DNA of 13,683 bases from Flavipsychrobacter sp. GTDB lineage: Bacteria > Bacteroidota > Bacteroidia > Chitinophagales > Chitinophagaceae. The notes under the pieces were generated by a model, which saw nothing but the letters and a program-made list of their open reading frames with translations, was not told the origin of the DNA and searched no databases. The position numbers and the translations under genes are program-made. Where the stretch lies: positions 1-13,683 of the forward strand of contig JAJNBR010000042.1 in assembly GCA_021156265.1 (NCBI GenBank). The letters are read 5' to 3'. This document shows positions 7,770-13,683 of this stretch, in pieces. Every line of letters starts with the position of its first letter. Position 1 is the stretch's first letter.

Positions 7770-7802
7770 TAAAAATAATCGCTGATAACCGTGCATCTCA
7801 AA
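7770..7802 (-). promoter_or_regulatory. Weak promoter candidate for the SBBP-repeat gene
   Basis: On the minus strand TTTG (7802-7799) is followed after 21 bases by TATTTTTA (7777-7770), one mismatch from TAnnTTTG. Transcription would start near 7763, leaving about 34 bases before the ATG at 7729. No Shine-Dalgarno site is seen in that AT-rich leader. Confidence 0.25.
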
Positions 7803-7826
7803 GGAATATGGCCTGTCAAATGACAA

Positions 7827-7856
7827 CAAAAAAGAGCCCGCGCATTGCGCGGGCTC
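7827..7856 (-). terminator. Strong intrinsic terminator of the outer-membrane barrel gene
   Basis: Perfect GC-rich inverted repeat: GAGCCCGCGC (7834-7843) pairs with GCGCGGGCTC (7847-7856) around a 3-base ATT. On the minus strand it is followed directly by a U-tract (complement of A-run 7828-7833). It lies 23 bases past the stop codon at 7880-7882. Confidence 0.9.
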
Positions 7857-7879
7857 TCACCATTCTCACCTTATCACCC

Positions 7880-8557
7880 TCACCTTATCATATAGCCGAC
7901 GGTGACGCCAACGCCGGCATTTTTCATCTTGTTTTGTGTCGGATTGATATCTACAAACCCATACGATGCGTGTGCACGGGTATAGATGCCCTTCAGTATC
8001 TCAAAGCCGGCCTGCACCTGCAAACCTGCATCCAGCGGTGTAAAATCATCATCAGTTTCGTAACCTACCCAGGCTGGCAACAGCACGCGTGTGCTCACCT
8101 GGTTGCCGTTCCCTTTATTGTACACGCGGTCAAAACCTATCAGCCCGCCCCAGGCCATCGCCACATAAGGGCCGCCGCCAAAGAACCACCTGTTGTCACC
8201 TTTTGTGCGAATGTTGTACAGTATATTGATGGGTATTTCTACATAGTCAAGGCGGACATAACCGTCCGTGGTCTGTGTCACCGTAGAGCCGTTATCAACG
8301 CTGGTGCTGCTGTATTTAATATTGCCGCCACGTGCGCTGTAAAAGACGCCGGTCATCAGCGAGAACGTTTCGCCAAAAGGCTCATCCAGTACTATACCTG
8401 CACGGAAGCCGGGCCTGAAAGGCGATTCCGGATCTGTTCCGCTCATCGTAGCGCGAAGTGTGTTTAGGTTCAGGCCGGCCTCAAAGCCTATGCCCTGAGC
8501 CCATACCTGCAACACAGGCAACAGCATCATACACACAAAAAATATCCGTTTCTTCAT
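7880..8557 (-). CDS. PorT-like outer-membrane beta-barrel protein (PF13568 type)
   Basis: The 225-residue product starts with signal peptide MKKRIFFVCMMLLPVLQVWAQ, cleaved after AQ. The mature part opens GIGFEAGLNLNTL and contains the features of the Bacteroidota outer-membrane barrel family: FRPGFRAGIVLDEPFG, FSLMTGVFYSARGG, LDYVEIPINILYN and FFGGGPYVAMAWGG, and a last strand NAGVGVTVGYMIR. The motif YVEIPINI is especially typical. Members of this family are small barrels of mostly unknown role; some assist protein export, but nothing here shows which. The gene follows the pirin gene by 64 bases on the same strand, so it may be co-transcribed with it, and it ends at a strong terminator. Confidence 0.88.
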   Translation of the reverse strand: MKKRIFFVCMMLLPVLQVWAQGIGFEAGLNLNTLRATMSGTDPESPFRPGFRAGIVLDEPFGETFSLMTGVFYSARGGNIKYSSTSVDNGSTVTQTTDGYVRLDYVEIPINILYNIRTKGDNRWFFGGGPYVAMAWGGLIGFDRVYNKGNGNQVSTRVLLPAWVGYETDDDFTPLDAGLQVQAGFEILKGIYTRAHASYGFVDINPTQNKMKNAGVGVTVGYMIR

Positions 8558-8621
8558 CGCTTCGCCTTTACGATGATGGATAAAAACGCCTGCCTATGTC
8601 TGTTTAAGGAATGTTAAACCG

Positions 8622-9584
8622 TTAATTCACCTTGCCGGGGTCACCCATCTTTCCCGATTGGTAGTCGTTGATACACTGCATGATCTGCTGTTCCGTATTC
8701 ATCACGAACGGCCCGTACGAATACACGGGTTCGTTCAGCGGCTGACCTCCCAACAAGAATACTTCAGCTCCACTTTCTGAGTAAAGATTGATGGTGCTTT
8801 GTCCACGTTCGTACAAGGCCAGCTGGTTGGGCTTCAGTTCTTTTTGTCCTTCTATCTCCACACTGCCGCTTACCGCATAAATAAATGCATTGTGCGTGGC
8901 ATCGGTGGGAATGTTGAGCCTGGCCTGCTTGTTCAGCTTCAGGTAGTAGTAAAAAGCAGGTGTAAATGTTTTTATCGCAGACTTGTAACCGAACAGCTCA
9001 CCCAGCACCACGCGGCCTGTGTAGTCTTTGTGCAGGATGACCGGCATATGGTCGTCGCGGAATACGCTGGTGGTCGGGTTGTCGAGTTTGTATGCGGCGG
9101 GCATGTTCAGCCATACCTGGAAGCCATGTATCTTACCGCCTTCGTCTTTCAGCTTCTGTCCGCTCTCTTCCATATGTATAGCGCCGCGGCCTGAGCTGAA
9201 CATCATGTATTCCCCCGTCTGCACCTGGAAGTCATAGTCCAGGCTATCCTTATGGTGTCCGCTGCCGGCCAGGAAATAGGTAGTAGGTATCACGCCCGCG
9301 TGCGGATGTGCATCCACTCTTAGTGCATCGCTGCCGGGCCGTACGTCCACAGGACCAAATTCATCAAACAACACAAAGGGTGACACATGATCGAGATGAT
9401 CGCCCGCAAAAGCACGCATCACCGGCAAGGTTCCTACTTTAGTCCGGTCAGCATTCAGTATGCGGTACACCTTGCGATTACTCTTTGATGAATACATGCC
9501 CGACTGCCCCAACAGCAGCGAAGGTGCGGCCACCGATACACCCAGTATCGCTGACCCTTTAACGAATTTGCGTCTCGACATCAT
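8622..9584 (-). CDS. Pirin-family bicupin protein with Tat-like signal peptide
   Basis: The 320-residue protein is a pirin. The N-terminal cupin carries the metal ligands His93 and His95 (DAHPHAG) and His137 and Glu139 (GRGAIHMEE), matching the Fe-binding set of characterised pirins. The C-terminal cupin ends in the usual GGQPLNEPVYSYGPFVMNTEQQI. Some pirins have quercetin 2,3-dioxygenase activity and others act as redox-sensing regulators; the sequence does not tell which. Unlike most pirins it begins SRRKFVKGSAILGVSVAAPSLL, a Tat-type signal with twin Arg, hydrophobic core and LLGQSG end, so export as a folded metalloprotein is likely. Two adjacent ATGs (9584 and 9581) are possible; the weak AGG upstream suits the second. 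It lies 55 bases after the preceding gene on the same strand. Confidence 0.9.
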   Translation of the reverse strand: MMSRRKFVKGSAILGVSVAAPSLLLGQSGMYSSKSNRKVYRILNADRTKVGTLPVMRAFAGDHLDHVSPFVLFDEFGPVDVRPGSDALRVDAHPHAGVIPTTYFLAGSGHHKDSLDYDFQVQTGEYMMFSSGRGAIHMEESGQKLKDEGGKIHGFQVWLNMPAAYKLDNPTTSVFRDDHMPVILHKDYTGRVVLGELFGYKSAIKTFTPAFYYYLKLNKQARLNIPTDATHNAFIYAVSGSVEIEGQKELKPNQLALYERGQSTINLYSESGAEVFLLGGQPLNEPVYSYGPFVMNTEQQIMQCINDYQSGKMGDPGKVN

Positions 9585-9639
9585 AACCTAAAGTTAAGTC
9601 ATCTACACCTATCGTTGTTGATACATATATAGCCCGGCT

Positions 9640-11208
9640 CTATTGCTGCACCATCAGTTGCCTACGGTATAAACTCCGGCCGTCGGCAGATACGTTGATA
9701 AGATATACTCCGGCAGAAACTTCGGGTAAGGCCAGCTGCAAAGCATTGGCATATTCCCCGCTATACAGTTCGCCAACGTAGCGTCCTTCAAGAGAATACA
9801 GCTCCACTTTCATCCGCCGCGGGGCAGCTGCCTGTTGCGGCATGTTCACCACAATGCGGTCGGTAGCCGGATTGGGATACAACTCCATTCCATCATGTGT
9901 GACAACTTGAGGTACACTAGTAGGGAATGGGTCGAGCTTCCATAATGTATTCCCTGTCGAATCGTACATGGCATTGAAATAAAGCCCGCTGTGGTATTCG
10001 AAAAACTCTTCGGTCTGGTCCAGGGGACCATTTTGATTGTTCTTGGGAAACTGGTGCACCTGGATACTCGTTCCGTCCGTGCTCCACAACTGGAAGCCGT
10101 TAAGCGGCGCAGCCATCGCTTTGAAATAAAGCTTGTCGTTGTACACGGTAAATGCCTGCGGCTTCTGTGTAGCGTTGCTGAAAATATCCGTGCCATTTGC
10201 TGTTCCGTCGGTCCGCCACAGTACCGGATTGGTCCCGCTTCCTGCAGAGAAATATAGGTTGCCTTTATAGCCAAAAGAATAAGTCATATACTCCACTGTT
10301 TCCAGGCTATCCGTGCCTGCTGCGGTACCGTCGGTGGCGTATAGCGTATGGTCCTGCTGCATTCCTTGTACGGTAAACAGCAGCTTGCTGCCGAGATCGA
10401 AAAACTTAACGGGATAAGTACCGGGAGCAAAAACATTTTTCAACAGGTGTGTGCCTGTATCAGTGCCGTCTGTGGACCAGGGTTTATAATGGTGTGTTCC
10501 CGTCACAGGTGCATCCTCGGCCGAGAAATACAGCCTGTTGTTATGTACCGTGAGGTTTGCGGGATCACTGTCGCCGCCCGGGTAAATATCAGTCAGCACA
10601 TGCGTACCGGCACTGGTTAGATCCGACACCCAAAGCTCCTTGTCACCTGCGCCATCCACCGCCGGGAAGTATAGCTTATTGTTGAAAATTGCATACTCAT
10701 AAGTACCTGAAAAACTCTTTCCAGTCAGCGCGGCTACTCTCCATACCGTATTCGTCATCAGGTCGATCGAATAGAGTTCTGCATCGCTGGCATACTCAAC
10801 TATGAATAACAAGCGGCCATTGTATTCTCTGAAGCTATGGAACCGCTGTACCTGCGGCAACCCTAAAAATGTATTTAGTTCGTAGACGTGTACACCGGCA
10901 ACCATCGATACATAATATACCTTCTGGCCTGAAGTAAAATACATATTGCCATTGGCAACCGTCAGGTTCTCCAGCCTACCGGGGAACGCACTAACACTGA
11001 TATTCATAGAATCGGGAGTACCGTCGGAAAAGAATAAATGCACCCCGGAATTGCCGTTGTTTGCACCGAACCATAACCAGTTATTAAATGTGCAAAAACT
11101 GTGTGGGCCCTTTACCTGGTAGGTCTTGTTCCCGATCCGGGTAACATTATCAGCAAAACAGGCATAGTGAAAGAGCAGCATCATAGACAGTAAGAATAGG
11201 TTCTTCAT
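9640..11208 (-). CDS. ELWxxDGTxxGT-repeat secreted protein with T9SS sorting domain
   Basis: The 522-residue product has a signal peptide (residues 1-19, MKNLFLLSMMLLFHYACFA). The body contains repeats of the ELWxxDGTxxGT family: ELWVSDLTSAGTHVL (191-205), PWSTDGTDTGTHLL (243-256), LYATDGTAAGTDSL (289-302), LWRTDGTANGT (330-340) and QLWSTDGTS (373-381). Between them lie strands of the pattern NxLYFxA, as in a beta-propeller. The C-terminal 80 residues are a T9SS type A sorting domain: ELYPNPATDRIVVNMP, then YSLEGRYVGEL and SAGVYLINVSADG. The protein is therefore probably passed through T9SS to the cell surface or medium; its ligand is unknown. It is the first gene of the minus-strand block and is divergent from the gene at 11334. 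No clear -7 element was found upstream. Confidence 0.9.
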   Translation of the reverse strand: MKNLFLLSMMLLFHYACFADNVTRIGNKTYQVKGPHSFCTFNNWLWFGANNGNSGVHLFFSDGTPDSMNISVSAFPGRLENLTVANGNMYFTSGQKVYYVSMVAGVHVYELNTFLGLPQVQRFHSFREYNGRLLFIVEYASDAELYSIDLMTNTVWRVAALTGKSFSGTYEYAIFNNKLYFPAVDGAGDKELWVSDLTSAGTHVLTDIYPGGDSDPANLTVHNNRLYFSAEDAPVTGTHHYKPWSTDGTDTGTHLLKNVFAPGTYPVKFFDLGSKLLFTVQGMQQDHTLYATDGTAAGTDSLETVEYMTYSFGYKGNLYFSAGSGTNPVLWRTDGTANGTDIFSNATQKPQAFTVYNDKLYFKAMAAPLNGFQLWSTDGTSIQVHQFPKNNQNGPLDQTEEFFEYHSGLYFNAMYDSTGNTLWKLDPFPTSVPQVVTHDGMELYPNPATDRIVVNMPQQAAAPRRMKVELYSLEGRYVGELYSGEYANALQLALPEVSAGVYLINVSADGRSLYRRQLMVQQ

Positions 11209-11304
11209 AGTAGGTTATTTGTAACTCCTAAGGTAATACATGCAATGTAACGGCATTGTAAAATGTACATCGCATACGGCATAACAATATTGAATTATTT
11301 TACG

Positions 11305-11312
11305 TATATTTG
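11305..11312 (+). promoter_or_regulatory. Candidate -7 promoter element of the terminase-like gene
   Basis: TATATTTG matches TAnnTTTG exactly and ends 21 bases before the ATG at 11334. The only nearby TTG (11290-11292) is 12 bases upstream, too close for a standard -33 element. Transcription would start about 15 bases before the ATG. It lies in the AT-rich 125-base divergent region between 11208 and 11334. Confidence 0.4.
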
Positions 11313-11333
11313 CTATAATAAAATCACCCTGTC

Positions 11334-12641
11334 ATGAAACAACAACACGAAACCTTCGTGAAAGCCATGGCCGAACATGGCGACCCAATCAAATCTTATC
11401 TCACTGCTTATCCCAAAGCAACAGAAGCATCGGCACGCACAGCAGCCTACCGTTTATTACAAGACCCGGAGATAAGCAAAGCCGTAACCTTTGATGCAAA
11501 GCACATGCACACGAAGGCAAAAGCTGCGGCTCTTAAAAAAGGCACCAGGCGTGTTACTCAGCAACTGGCCGATATACAAAAACGCAGAGAAGTGCTGGCG
11601 CAGATGATCTTCGGCACGCTTAAACGTAAACGCTTCTTCAAACTCGATGGTGAAATTGTTTGGGTGGAAGATGACATGCCTTCGCAGTCAATACTCCGCG
11701 CCATAGAGCTCGACTGCAAACTCGAAGCGGGCTTCGACTGGACCGGCAGGAGAACAACCGCTGAAAAGAAAGAAAAAGAACAACCTCCAAAACCGGGGCC
11801 TGACAATCCTGTAGAGCCTAAGCCCGACGACGTCACGGGCGTCATCATATTAATAGGCGATCACCTGTTTGAAAGCGGCGACGCAGAATGGATAGAGCGC
11901 TACATTGCCTGGAAAAAAGCCAATCCGGATAAAGTGAAGGAATGGACGGTAGAAACACCCGAACGGGTAGACCGGTATATAGAGCTGGATGAAAATTACG
12001 AAGGACTGCAAAGGAACTGGAAACGCAACGGAACACATAGTCTTATCCAGGTCATGCGCTTTGGCGACGGCCTGCCCCGCGGCCCCTTCATCCCCGGCGA
12101 AAGCCGCTACTTCCTCAACTACAAAGAACAGGAAGCTGCCTACGGCTCCAAACCCTATAAAGCACCCGCACCCGCATCCGGTTCAGGCAACTCCAATTCC
12201 TCTCTCGACCTTAATGCCAACGATCTCATGAGCGAAGGGAATAACTCCCGGGAACATTCTGTCGAAGACAGGCATGGACTCAATTCCCCCTTCCAAGGGG
12301 GACATCTTGTCGCAGACAAGATGGGGGGATGTCTGCATAACACTGAACGGGCAACACCGGATGCAGCAAATAAAAATCTCCACTTCGGTCAACAAAATGT
12401 AACAATCCAACCATATTCAAACCCGCCACTATCCGCAAATATGCCGGAAAACCGCAAAGTGTACTACAACAGCGACGAGCTTTGGGAAGCTTATAAAGCA
12501 GCCCTGCCCGCCTGGCCACATTTATCAGAAAAGACACGCCGGTTTACCGAACAATATTTCAAGAACGCCGATATGTCGCAACAACGCCTGCTGTTAAGCC
12601 TCAAACAAGGCGGCGCACAGGACAAAAACACCGCCGCTTAA
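11334..12641 (+). CDS. Protein with phage terminase-small-subunit-like N-terminus, otherwise unrecognised
   Basis: The 435-residue cytoplasmic protein has no signal peptide. Residues 5-50 (HETFVKAMAEHG, SYLTAYPKATEASARTAAYRLLQDPEI) read like the DNA-binding HTH of terminase small subunits (Terminase_2 type). Residues 70-135 (REVLAQMIFGTLKRKRFFKLDGEIV, then AIELDCKLEAGFDW) also follow the order of that family, which packages phage DNA with a large subunit. Residues 144-166 are a charged, Pro-rich linker. The C-terminal 265 residues are not recognised. Residues 317-335 are encoded by a cluster of inverted repeats (12286-12333) that looks inserted in frame. No large terminase, portal, capsid or integrase gene is nearby, so it is not a visible prophage; a chromosomal DNA-binding role is possible. 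The start is supported by a TATATTTG motif 21 bases upstream. The gene call is firm and the function is tentative. Confidence 0.7.
   Translation: MKQQHETFVKAMAEHGDPIKSYLTAYPKATEASARTAAYRLLQDPEISKAVTFDAKHMHTKAKAAALKKGTRRVTQQLADIQKRREVLAQMIFGTLKRKRFFKLDGEIVWVEDDMPSQSILRAIELDCKLEAGFDWTGRRTTAEKKEKEQPPKPGPDNPVEPKPDDVTGVIILIGDHLFESGDAEWIERYIAWKKANPDKVKEWTVETPERVDRYIELDENYEGLQRNWKRNGTHSLIQVMRFGDGLPRGPFIPGESRYFLNYKEQEAAYGSKPYKAPAPASGSGNSNSSLDLNANDLMSEGNNSREHSVEDRHGLNSPFQGGHLVADKMGGCLHNTERATPDAANKNLHFGQQNVTIQPYSNPPLSANMPENRKVYYNSDELWEAYKAALPAWPHLSEKTRRFTEQYFKNADMSQQRLLLSLKQGGAQDKNTAA
12259..12333 (+). repeat. Cluster of palindromes translated within the terminase-like gene
   Basis: Three hairpin-forming inverted repeats lie side by side: CTGTC/GACAG with GAA loop (12259-12271), CCCCCTT/AAGGGGG with CC loop (12286-12301) and CATCTTGTC/GACAAGATG with GCA loop (12303-12323). 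An alternative longer pairing joins GACATC (12301-12306) to GATGTC (12328-12333), and C5 at 12286 can pair with G5 at 12324. TGTCGMAGACA occurs in both the first and third hairpins. The reading frame stays open throughout. The arrangement resembles a small dispersed palindromic element inserted into a gene; no second full copy is present in this window. Confidence 0.6.
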
Positions 12642-12690
12642 CCCCCGCTTGGCAGTTTTTTAATACATTTACCCCCAAATACAATAGTTC

Positions 12691-13461
12691 ATGTCTCATC
12701 AACTACTCAAAGGAAAGAAAGGAATCATTTTCGGAGCACTCGACGAACGCTCGATCGCATGGAAAACAGCGTTGCGCGTGGTAGAAGAAGGCGGCCAGAT
12801 CATCCTGTCGAACGCGCCGATAGCGCTGCGTATGGGCAAGATCAACGAGCTGGCCAAAATGTGCAACGATGCACCGGTAATAGGCGCAGACGCCACTTCG
12901 GTTGCCGACCTGGAAAACCTGATGAACAAGGGCATGGAGCATTTTGGTGGTAAGATGGACTTCATCCTGCACTCTATAGGCATGTCGCCCAATGTGCGCA
13001 AGAACATCGGCTATACCGACACCAATTACGACAACTTCCTGAAGACACTGGATATATCTGCCCTCTCGCTGCACAAAGTACTGCAAACGGCTATGAAAAC
13101 CGATGCCCTCAATGAGTGGTCATCGGTAGTGGCGCTGACCTATATAGCTGCGCAACGTACCTTCCCCGGCTACAACGATATGGCGGAAGCCAAGGCCCTG
13201 CTCGAAAGCATCGGCCGCAGCTTCGGTTACCATTACGGTTTTGCCCGCAAAGTGCGCGTGAACACGGTATCACAATCACCAACAGTTACGACTGCCGGTT
13301 CAGGTGTATCGGGCTTCGATGTATTCTACGATTATGCCGATAAGATGTCGCCGCTGGGTAATGCCCCTGCGGAAGACTGCGCTAATTTCTGCGTAGCCCT
13401 CTTCAGCGATCTTCCACGATGGCGGCTTCTCCAACACAGGTGTCAGCCAGCCTATAGTTGA
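12691..13461 (+). CDS. fabI: Enoyl-[acyl-carrier-protein] reductase FabI, frameshifted near the C-terminus
   Basis: FabI reduces enoyl-ACP with NAD(P)H in the last step of each fatty acid elongation cycle, in the cytoplasm. The N-terminus LLKGKKGIIFGALDERSIAWK is the Rossmann cofactor site with the FabI-type SIAW. Also visible are SIGMSPNVRK, catalytic Tyr161 and Lys168 (YNDMAEAK, the FabI Y-x6-K), Tyr151, and the substrate loop NTVSQSPTVTTAG. Up to LFSDL (residue 241) the match to the family is full. The next 15 residues (PRWRLLQHRCQPAYS) are unrelated, because the conserved continuation FHDGGFSNTGVSQPIVEKMQ is found in another frame from 13412. About ten codons (family pattern LTxxVTMQNL) are missing at the junction near 13411. 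The natural end would be the TAA at 13499-13501. It sits 49 bases after the terminase-like gene and 46 before porQ. Confidence 0.93.
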   Translation: MSHQLLKGKKGIIFGALDERSIAWKTALRVVEEGGQIILSNAPIALRMGKINELAKMCNDAPVIGADATSVADLENLMNKGMEHFGGKMDFILHSIGMSPNVRKNIGYTDTNYDNFLKTLDISALSLHKVLQTAMKTDALNEWSSVVALTYIAAQRTFPGYNDMAEAKALLESIGRSFGYHYGFARKVRVNTVSQSPTVTTAGSGVSGFDVFYDYADKMSPLGNAPAEDCANFCVALFSDLPRWRLLQHRCQPAYS

Positions 13462-13501
13462 GAAGATGCAGGCTGCATTGCAGGCTGAGTCGGCAGGTTA
13501 A
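13412..13501 (+). pseudogene. fabI: Displaced 3' end of fabI in another reading frame
   Basis: Read from TTC at 13412, this stretch gives FHDGGFSNTGVSQPIVEKMQ and ends AESAG before TAA at 13499-13501. That is the normal FabI C-terminus, in the +1 frame relative to the start at 12691. Comparison with the family pattern FSDLTxxVTMQNLFHDGG suggests a net loss of about 29 bases between the Asp codon at 13408-13410 and this point. Confidence 0.85.
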
Positions 13502-13547
13502 GGAAACAAACAGCAATATTTTGAACCTATAACACGTTAAAAGCATT

Positions 13548-13683
13548 ATGAACAGATCACTTGCACTGGCATTATTGCTGTTATGTTTCTTTGCGCAGGG
13601 TGCACAGGCACAGGTTACCGGCGGGCAGTTCGCCATGGAATTCCTGCGGCTGCCTAACGCGCCACGTGTATCTGCACTGGGTG
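13548..13683 (+). CDS. porQ: PorQ-like type IX secretion system protein (5' end only)
   Basis: The ORF runs off the window after 45 residues. It begins with a signal peptide (MNRSLALALLLLCFFAQGAQAQ), followed by VTGGQFAMEFLRLPNAPRVSALG. The pattern GGxxxxxFLxLPxxxRxxALG is how PorQ proteins start after signal cleavage. PorQ belongs to the T9SS outer-membrane apparatus (PorV/PorQ/PorU/PorZ attachment complex) in characterised species. The presence of T9SS cargo genes in the same window fits. Only the N-terminus is visible, so a related FadL-like barrel such as a PorV homologue is not fully excluded. The gap to the true fabI stop is 46 bases, which allows co-transcription. Confidence 0.7.
   Translation, partial: MNRSLALALLLLCFFAQGAQAQVTGGQFAMEFLRLPNAPRVSALG

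Noticed and set aside
7808..8467. 219-codon plus-strand ORF opposite the PF13568-type barrel gene
   Set aside because: It begins inside the terminator region and runs antisense to a clearly recognised outer-membrane protein, so it is a shadow frame.
11209..11333. Small RNA or riboswitch in the divergent intergenic region
   Set aside because: The stretch is AT-rich with one promoter-like motif but no stable hairpin series or recognisable aptamer core.
11334..12641. Prophage or phage-satellite remnant around the terminase-like gene
   Set aside because: No large terminase, portal, capsid, tail, lysis or integrase gene, no att-like repeats and no tRNA flank it; neighbours are ordinary chromosomal genes.

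Overview
The window looks like a chromosomal segment of a Bacteroidota bacterium, most likely from the Chitinophagaceae/Chitinophagia side. Three observations support this. Two proteins end in C-terminal sorting domains of the type IX secretion system (T9SS), and a porQ-like gene starts at the right edge. Several families typical of the phylum are present: FISUMP-type, SBBP repeat, ELWxxDGT repeat, PorT-like outer-membrane barrels and a SprB-type repeat. Promoter-like sites match the Bacteroidota -7 element TAnnTTTG, and strong Shine-Dalgarno sites are mostly absent. The assignment is from sequence character only.

Layout: the left edge (1-1175, +) holds the C-terminal two thirds of dxs, broken by an in-frame TAA at 15-17. 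A bidirectional terminator (1193-1229) separates it from a long block of minus-strand genes that occupies 1246-11208. Read in the direction of transcription, that block contains an ELWxxDGT-repeat T9SS cargo protein (9640-11208), a pirin-family protein with a Tat-like signal (8622-9584), a PF13568-type outer-membrane barrel (7880-8557) with a strong terminator, a 955-residue SBBP/SprB/T9SS-cargo protein (4862-7729) with its own terminator, three tandem paralogous small barrel-like secreted proteins (4092-4697, 3467-4066, 2814-3395) ending in a terminator, and a secreted FISUMP-domain protein (1246-2391).

The right part is on the plus strand: a 435-residue protein with a phage terminase-small-subunit-like N-terminus but no phage neighbours (11334-12641), then fabI (12691-13501, frameshifted near its 3' end), then the start of a porQ-like T9SS gene (13548 to the window end).

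Functionally, most genes concern the cell envelope: exported proteins, outer-membrane barrels and T9SS cargo, with one putative T9SS component. The two housekeeping genes serve isoprenoid precursor synthesis (dxs) and fatty acid synthesis (fabI). Both carry disrupting lesions, which suggests assembly error or pseudogenised copies and is worth checking. The most unusual structural item is a compact cluster of inverted repeats at 12259-12333 that is translated in frame inside the terminase-like gene. I see no CRISPR array, tRNA, rRNA, transposase or recognisable defence system.
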